Shown here one piece after another: positions 60,838 to 64,000 of a DNA stretch of 64,000 nucleotides. The translations under genes and the position numbers were made by a program. Location of the stretch: assembly GCA_016720905.1 (NCBI GenBank), contig JADKJT010000029.1, positions 248,001-312,000 of the forward strand. Reading direction: 5' to 3'. This stretch comes from Gemmatimonadaceae bacterium (GTDB lineage: Bacteria > Gemmatimonadota > Gemmatimonadetes > Gemmatimonadales > Gemmatimonadaceae). Within the stretch, counting starts at the first letter, position 1; the number at the start of each line of letters is the position of its first letter. A model generated the notes under the pieces. It saw only the letters and a program-made list of their open reading frames with translations, was not told where the DNA came from and did no database searches.

Positions 60838-62673
60838 TCAGACCTTGAAGTCGGCGATCTTGAGCTGCAATCGCGAGATGCCGCGATACTCATCACGTTC
60901 CAATCGAAACGCCACATCGACCGGACGTGACGCGTCCAGCGATGCCATCCGCGGGGCGAGTCCCCATCCCACCGCTTCCAGTGTGCCGTTCGGGACGGCA
61001 AAGGACAGTCGCACCCCATCGGTGCCGATGCGACGCGGGGCGGAGGCCAACGAAACACCGAGGGCCCGAAACACCGGCGCGGGATTCCCGATGCCGAATG
61101 GTTCGAAGTGTCGCACCAGCTTCTCCAACTCGTCGCCCACCCCTTCCATCGCGATGTCGAGATCGACCCGCAACTCCGGCACCAGATCGGCCTCGCACAA
61201 CCGCGCGCGCGCCACCGCATCGAACTGTTCGGCGAACGCGGGAATGCCCGAGGCCTGCATCGTCAATCCGGCAGCGGCGCGGTGACCGCCGAATCGCTCA
61301 AAATGGTGCGCGCATTCTCCCAGTGCCGCGTGCAGGTCGAACGGCACGATGGATCGTCCAGATCCCTTTCCGATGCCATGATCGACGGCCACCAGCACGG
61401 CCGGACGCGCCGTCTGTTCGACGATGCGCGACGCGACGATGCCGATCACACCGGCGTGCCAGCCTTCCTTCGCCAGCACGAACGCATACCGGTCACGCAT
61501 CCCCGGCGCATCCAGCAGACGCAGTGCATCGTCCAGGACGCTGCGGTCGAGATCCTGCCGTGCACGGTTGAGTTCCTCGAGTTCACGCGCGATCACGTTG
61601 GCTTCGTCGTCCCGCTCCGACAGCAGCAATCGCAGACCCAGCTTGGCGTCGGCAATACGACCCGCCGCGTTCAATCGGGGCGCGAGCACGAATCCCACGC
61701 GGCCGGCCGTCAGGGGCTTCCCCTCCAGTCCCGACGATCGCAGCAGCGCGCGCAATCCAGGGTGCGTCGTTTCCGCCAACACCTTGAGGCCGTAGCGCAC
61801 CAAAATGCGATTCTCGCCGCGGAGTGGCGCCACATCGGCGATCGTCGCCAACGCCACCAGATCAAGCTGACGGTGCGCCAGTGCCGGCGAGATCCCAAGC
61901 GCCTCACACAACGCCAACGCCAGCTTGAACACCACGCCCACCGCCGCCAGATCCTGATCAGCCGCACTCGACTCGGCGCGACGGGGATTGCAGACGGCAT
62001 ACGCCGCCGGCAAAGGACCGCCAGGCAGGTGATGATCGGTGATGATCACATCGATGTGCGCGGCATTCAGCGCCGCGACGGCCTCGATGGCACTGGTGCC
62101 GCAATCGCACGTCACCACCAATGAGGCACCAGCGGCCTGGGCTGCTGCCACCCCGGCCGGTCCCAGGTCATATCCGTCGGTCAGTCGATTCGGAACAAAG
62201 GGCACCACGCGTGTGGCGCCGCAGCCACGTAGCACGCGCGTGAGCAAGGCCGTCGAACTCATGCCGTCGACGTCGTAATCCCCATGCACGAAAATCGTTT
62301 CATCGCGACGCACGGCCGCTGCGATGCGATCGACGGCACGCGGCAGATCGAACAGCGTCGATGGCGCCTGAAGCTGGTCAAGGCGCGGACGCAAGTATCG
62401 CTTGGCCGTCTCGGGATCGGCGTATCCCCGCCCGACGAGAAGGCGACAGAGCGATTCGGGCAACAACAACGCACTCACCAGTCGTTGCACCGGCCCAACG
62501 TCGGGCTCGGAGGACACCACCCATCTGGCCGGCGGACGGTGTCGCGGCAAGGGAGGCGAGGGCGGTGCGGATCCGGATCCGGCGTGCCCCACCACTGCCG
62601 GGACGCCGCGACCTAGCGGCGCCCCCACGGGCTGCGGCTCGAAAGGGATGCGTGGAACGCTCACAGGCGGCAA
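60838..62673 (-). CDS. recJ: Single-stranded-DNA-specific exonuclease RecJ
   Basis: 5'-3' ssDNA exonuclease of the DHH family. After a Pro-rich N-terminal ~45 residues, the catalytic motifs are FVHGDYDVDGMSSTAL, VTCDCGTSAIEAV, IITDHHLPGG (DHH) and ATIADVAPL. RLNAAGRIADAKLGLRLLL and the DHHA1 region GWHAGVIGIVASRI, with GGHRAAAGLTM, complete it. Length of 611 residues is typical. The start at a TTG (62673) or GTG (62664) is uncertain, and the true start may be after the Pro-rich tract. Confidence 0.94.
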   Translation of the reverse strand: MPPVSVPRIPFEPQPVGAPLGRGVPAVVGHAGSGSAPPSPPLPRHRPPARWVVSSEPDVGPVQRLVSALLLPESLCRLLVGRGYADPETAKRYLRPRLDQLQAPSTLFDLPRAVDRIAAAVRRDETIFVHGDYDVDGMSSTALLTRVLRGCGATRVVPFVPNRLTDGYDLGPAGVAAAQAAGASLVVTCDCGTSAIEAVAALNAAHIDVIITDHHLPGGPLPAAYAVCNPRRAESSAADQDLAAVGVVFKLALALCEALGISPALAHRQLDLVALATIADVAPLRGENRILVRYGLKVLAETTHPGLRALLRSSGLEGKPLTAGRVGFVLAPRLNAAGRIADAKLGLRLLLSERDDEANVIARELEELNRARQDLDRSVLDDALRLLDAPGMRDRYAFVLAKEGWHAGVIGIVASRIVEQTARPAVLVAVDHGIGKGSGRSIVPFDLHAALGECAHHFERFGGHRAAAGLTMQASGIPAFAEQFDAVARARLCEADLVPELRVDLDIAMEGVGDELEKLVRHFEPFGIGNPAPVFRALGVSLASAPRRIGTDGVRLSFAVPNGTLEAVGWGLAPRMASLDASRPVDVAFRLERDEYRGISRLQLKIADFKV

Positions 62674-62754
62674 TCTACGTCACGCGACAAGTCATGGCAC
62701 CCGCGTCAGGCGGCATGGTCAACCGAATTACCGCCGACGCTTACCGGGACTGAC

Positions 62755-63480
62755 TCAGGGCGTTGCCGGGGGAGTCGGGAGGTACAGGAGCACGCCGCAC
62801 GCTTCACAGATCTCGATCGCCTGTCCGCCACTGGTCATGGCGGGGCGACGCTGGAGCGGAATGGCTGTATCGCAACTGCCGCAGGAGAAACCCGCGTTGA
62901 GGGCGAAGAGCGCGGCGGCCCGGCGCCGTTGCTGCACACGGTCGTATTTGGACAGGAGGCCCGGAGCAACCGCTGCCGCCGAAATCGCGCGCTGTGCTCG
63001 TGCCGATTCCCATTCCCGCACAATGGCACCGCGCTCGACTTCAATGAGCTTCCGGGCATCCGCCTGTTGCACCTCCAGAGCGGCGAGCGCGCCGCGAGCC
63101 GCTTCCGTCGTCGTCTGCAGTTCGCCGATCCGTCGGGACAGCGCCAGCATCTCGCTTTCTTCCTCGGCCAAGACACGCCGAGCGGTCTCGACCTGGGCCA
63201 TTGCGGCGGTGGCTTCCTTCAGCTTGTGCGCCTGATCGAGCACCGCAAGGTTCTTCTCATGCCGAAGCCGATGGTCCGTCATCAGGGCTTCAAGCGCGCG
63301 GCTCCGATCGAGTTCCCGCGTGAGGGCACCTTCCAGCTTCGCGATCTCGTCGACGGTGCGCTGCCGCGCCTTGTCCAGGGCGGCCAAGCGGGGGGCAAAC
63401 GCGTCGCGTCGTGCCTCAATGCCCCGAATCACGTCGTCGTCCTGCTGCACAACCAATAGCGCTTCCAGCTCGGGATTCAC
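62755..63480 (-). CDS. Coiled-coil protein with C4-type zinc ribbon
   Basis: A 241-residue protein of the DUF164/zinc-ribbon (C4-type) family. Residues ~1-180 are charged coiled coil (DEIAKLEGALTRELDRSRALEAL; KLKEATAAMAQVETARRVLAEEE). The C-terminus has two CxxC pairs, FSCGSCDTAI and IEICEACGVLLYL, a zinc ribbon. Function is poorly known; homologues are often near recJ/dnaG-type genes, as here. It lies between dnaG and recJ on the same strand. Confidence 0.85.
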   Translation of the reverse strand: MNPELEALLVVQQDDDVIRGIEARRDAFAPRLAALDKARQRTVDEIAKLEGALTRELDRSRALEALMTDHRLRHEKNLAVLDQAHKLKEATAAMAQVETARRVLAEEESEMLALSRRIGELQTTTEAARGALAALEVQQADARKLIEVERGAIVREWESARAQRAISAAAVAPGLLSKYDRVQQRRRAAALFALNAGFSCGSCDTAIPLQRRPAMTSGGQAIEICEACGVLLYLPTPPATP

Positions 63481-63506
63481 TACGCCTCCAGACAGTGGTA
63501 GACACC

Positions 63507-64000
63507 TTATCCCTTCCGATTACCCCGCGGACTGCGGATCGGCAAGAGTTTTCGCAACTCGCCTTCCAACTCCATGCGTTCTCGCATGAGCGCATTCTGC
63601 TGTTCCGGTTGAACTATACCCATAGCCGACCGGATCTCCTCAATTCGTGCTTCGATCCGCCGTGCCGCAATGCGCGCCAGGCTCAAGGTCACGTCAGATG
63701 CCTCAGGCGGATGCGTGTCACCGGTCTCCGTGAGCTCCCGAAGTGCCTGTAAGGCTTCCGGCGACAGGGCGGCGGCCACCTGGTCGAGGGAATCGGCATG
63801 TCCCGCCGACAACAAGGCCGCAAAGATGGCACGGTAGTTGGCGTCGCGAAAATCCGACGGCGCGTGGCGCTCGGCGATCCGCTCGACCCAGTCACGGGAC
63901 GCAATCATGGCCCGCACCAACGCGCGTTCGTCGGGTTCGTCCCGTCGCGGTTTCGGAAGCGCCGACATCGATTGCCACTCGGGCGCTTCGGGCTTTCCGC
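63507..64000 (-). CDS. dnaG: DNA primase DnaG, C-terminal part (cut by window edge)
   Basis: The frame stays open to the window edge, reading GKPEAPEWQSMSALPKPRRDEPDERALVRAMIASRDWVERIAER from the edge inward. The C-terminal ~150 residues, with RALVRAMIASRDWVERIAERHAPSDFRDANYRAIFAAL and a final helical part (RRIEARIEEIRSAMGIVQPEQQNALMRERMELEGELRKL), match the helicase-binding domain of DnaG. The catalytic TOPRIM and zinc domains lie outside the window. An internal ATG at 63968 is not taken as the start because upstream in-frame sequence continues. The identity rests on the C-terminal domain only. Confidence 0.7.
   Translation of the reverse strand, partial: GKPEAPEWQSMSALPKPRRDEPDERALVRAMIASRDWVERIAERHAPSDFRDANYRAIFAALLSAGHADSLDQVAAALSPEALQALRELTETGDTHPPEASDVTLSLARIAARRIEARIEEIRSAMGIVQPEQQNALMRERMELEGELRKLLPIRSPRGNRKG

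Noticed and set aside
1..64000. CRISPR arrays, insertion sequences, prophage, rRNA
   Set aside because: No direct repeat arrays, transposase, integrase or rRNA sequence seen anywhere in the window.

Overview
The window is dense, high-GC bacterial chromosome, almost all of it conserved housekeeping genes and most of it on the minus strand. I see no phage, insertion sequence, CRISPR array or rRNA. Gene content (MreB/MreC, RseP, BCCP-type acyl-CoA carboxylase, RNase Y, Rex, an RsbU/RsbW/STAS switch, succinylase-type lysine genes, a PEGA-like Ser/Thr kinase) fits a Gram-negative, non-proteobacterial lineage. My best guess is a Gemmatimonas-like member of Gemmatimonadota. This is inferred from gene content and protein character, not from a search.

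Layout, left to right (minus strand unless stated). 1-9 kb: mreC (cut by the window edge), mreB, ald, an M16 zinc protease, pnp and rpsO, then a plus-strand Ser/Thr kinase. 8.5-18 kb: the classic rplM-rpsI, rpsB-tsf-pyrH-frr-uppS-cdsA-dxr-rseP cluster, ending in a small lipoprotein-like gene. 17.8-23 kb: a broken plus-strand mscL, then an acyl-CoA carboxylase operon (carboxyltransferase, biotin carboxylase, an rRNA uracil methyltransferase, biotin carrier). 23.3-34 kb: a plus-strand membrane protein, a strong bidirectional terminator, then the block tRNA-Gly, tRNA-Leu, dapE-like, asd, lysC, dapB, dapA, dapD, aroA-cmk fusion, rpsA, with nearly every gene overlapping the next by 1-13 bases. 34-38 kb: an unrecognised glycosidase-like gene divergent from an outer-membrane-barrel-like gene. 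37.7-53 kb: infC-rpmI-rplT-pheS-pheT-coiled-coil gene-zapA-rny-folD-xseA-xseB-ispA-dxs-nadK-recN. 53-64 kb: a metallo-beta-lactamase-fold hydrolase, a DEDD exonuclease, plus-strand rex with a near-perfect Rex operator, then dnaG (partial)-zinc ribbon protein-recJ-rsmD-coaD-pta-STAS-RsbW-RsbU-rsmA.

Three genes carry lesions seen directly in the sequence. mscL has lost its centre. infC has one extra base in a C run. pheT has lost one base near its 3' end. infC and pheT are essential and in the same operon, so sequencing or assembly error is the most likely explanation for those two. mscL looks like a real or assembly-level internal deletion.

Several sigma70-type promoters (TTGACN, 16-18 bases, TANNNT) sit before the ribosomal protein and tRNA units. 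Hairpins that could act as attenuators lie in the rpsA, infC, tsf and pheS leaders. I did not find a previously undescribed system. The best leads are the Rex operator, the split propionyl-CoA-carboxylase-like alpha subunit around an RNA methyltransferase, the AroA-Cmk fusion inside a tRNA-led lysine operon, the AUU-start infC, and the unassigned glycosidase/barrel pair.
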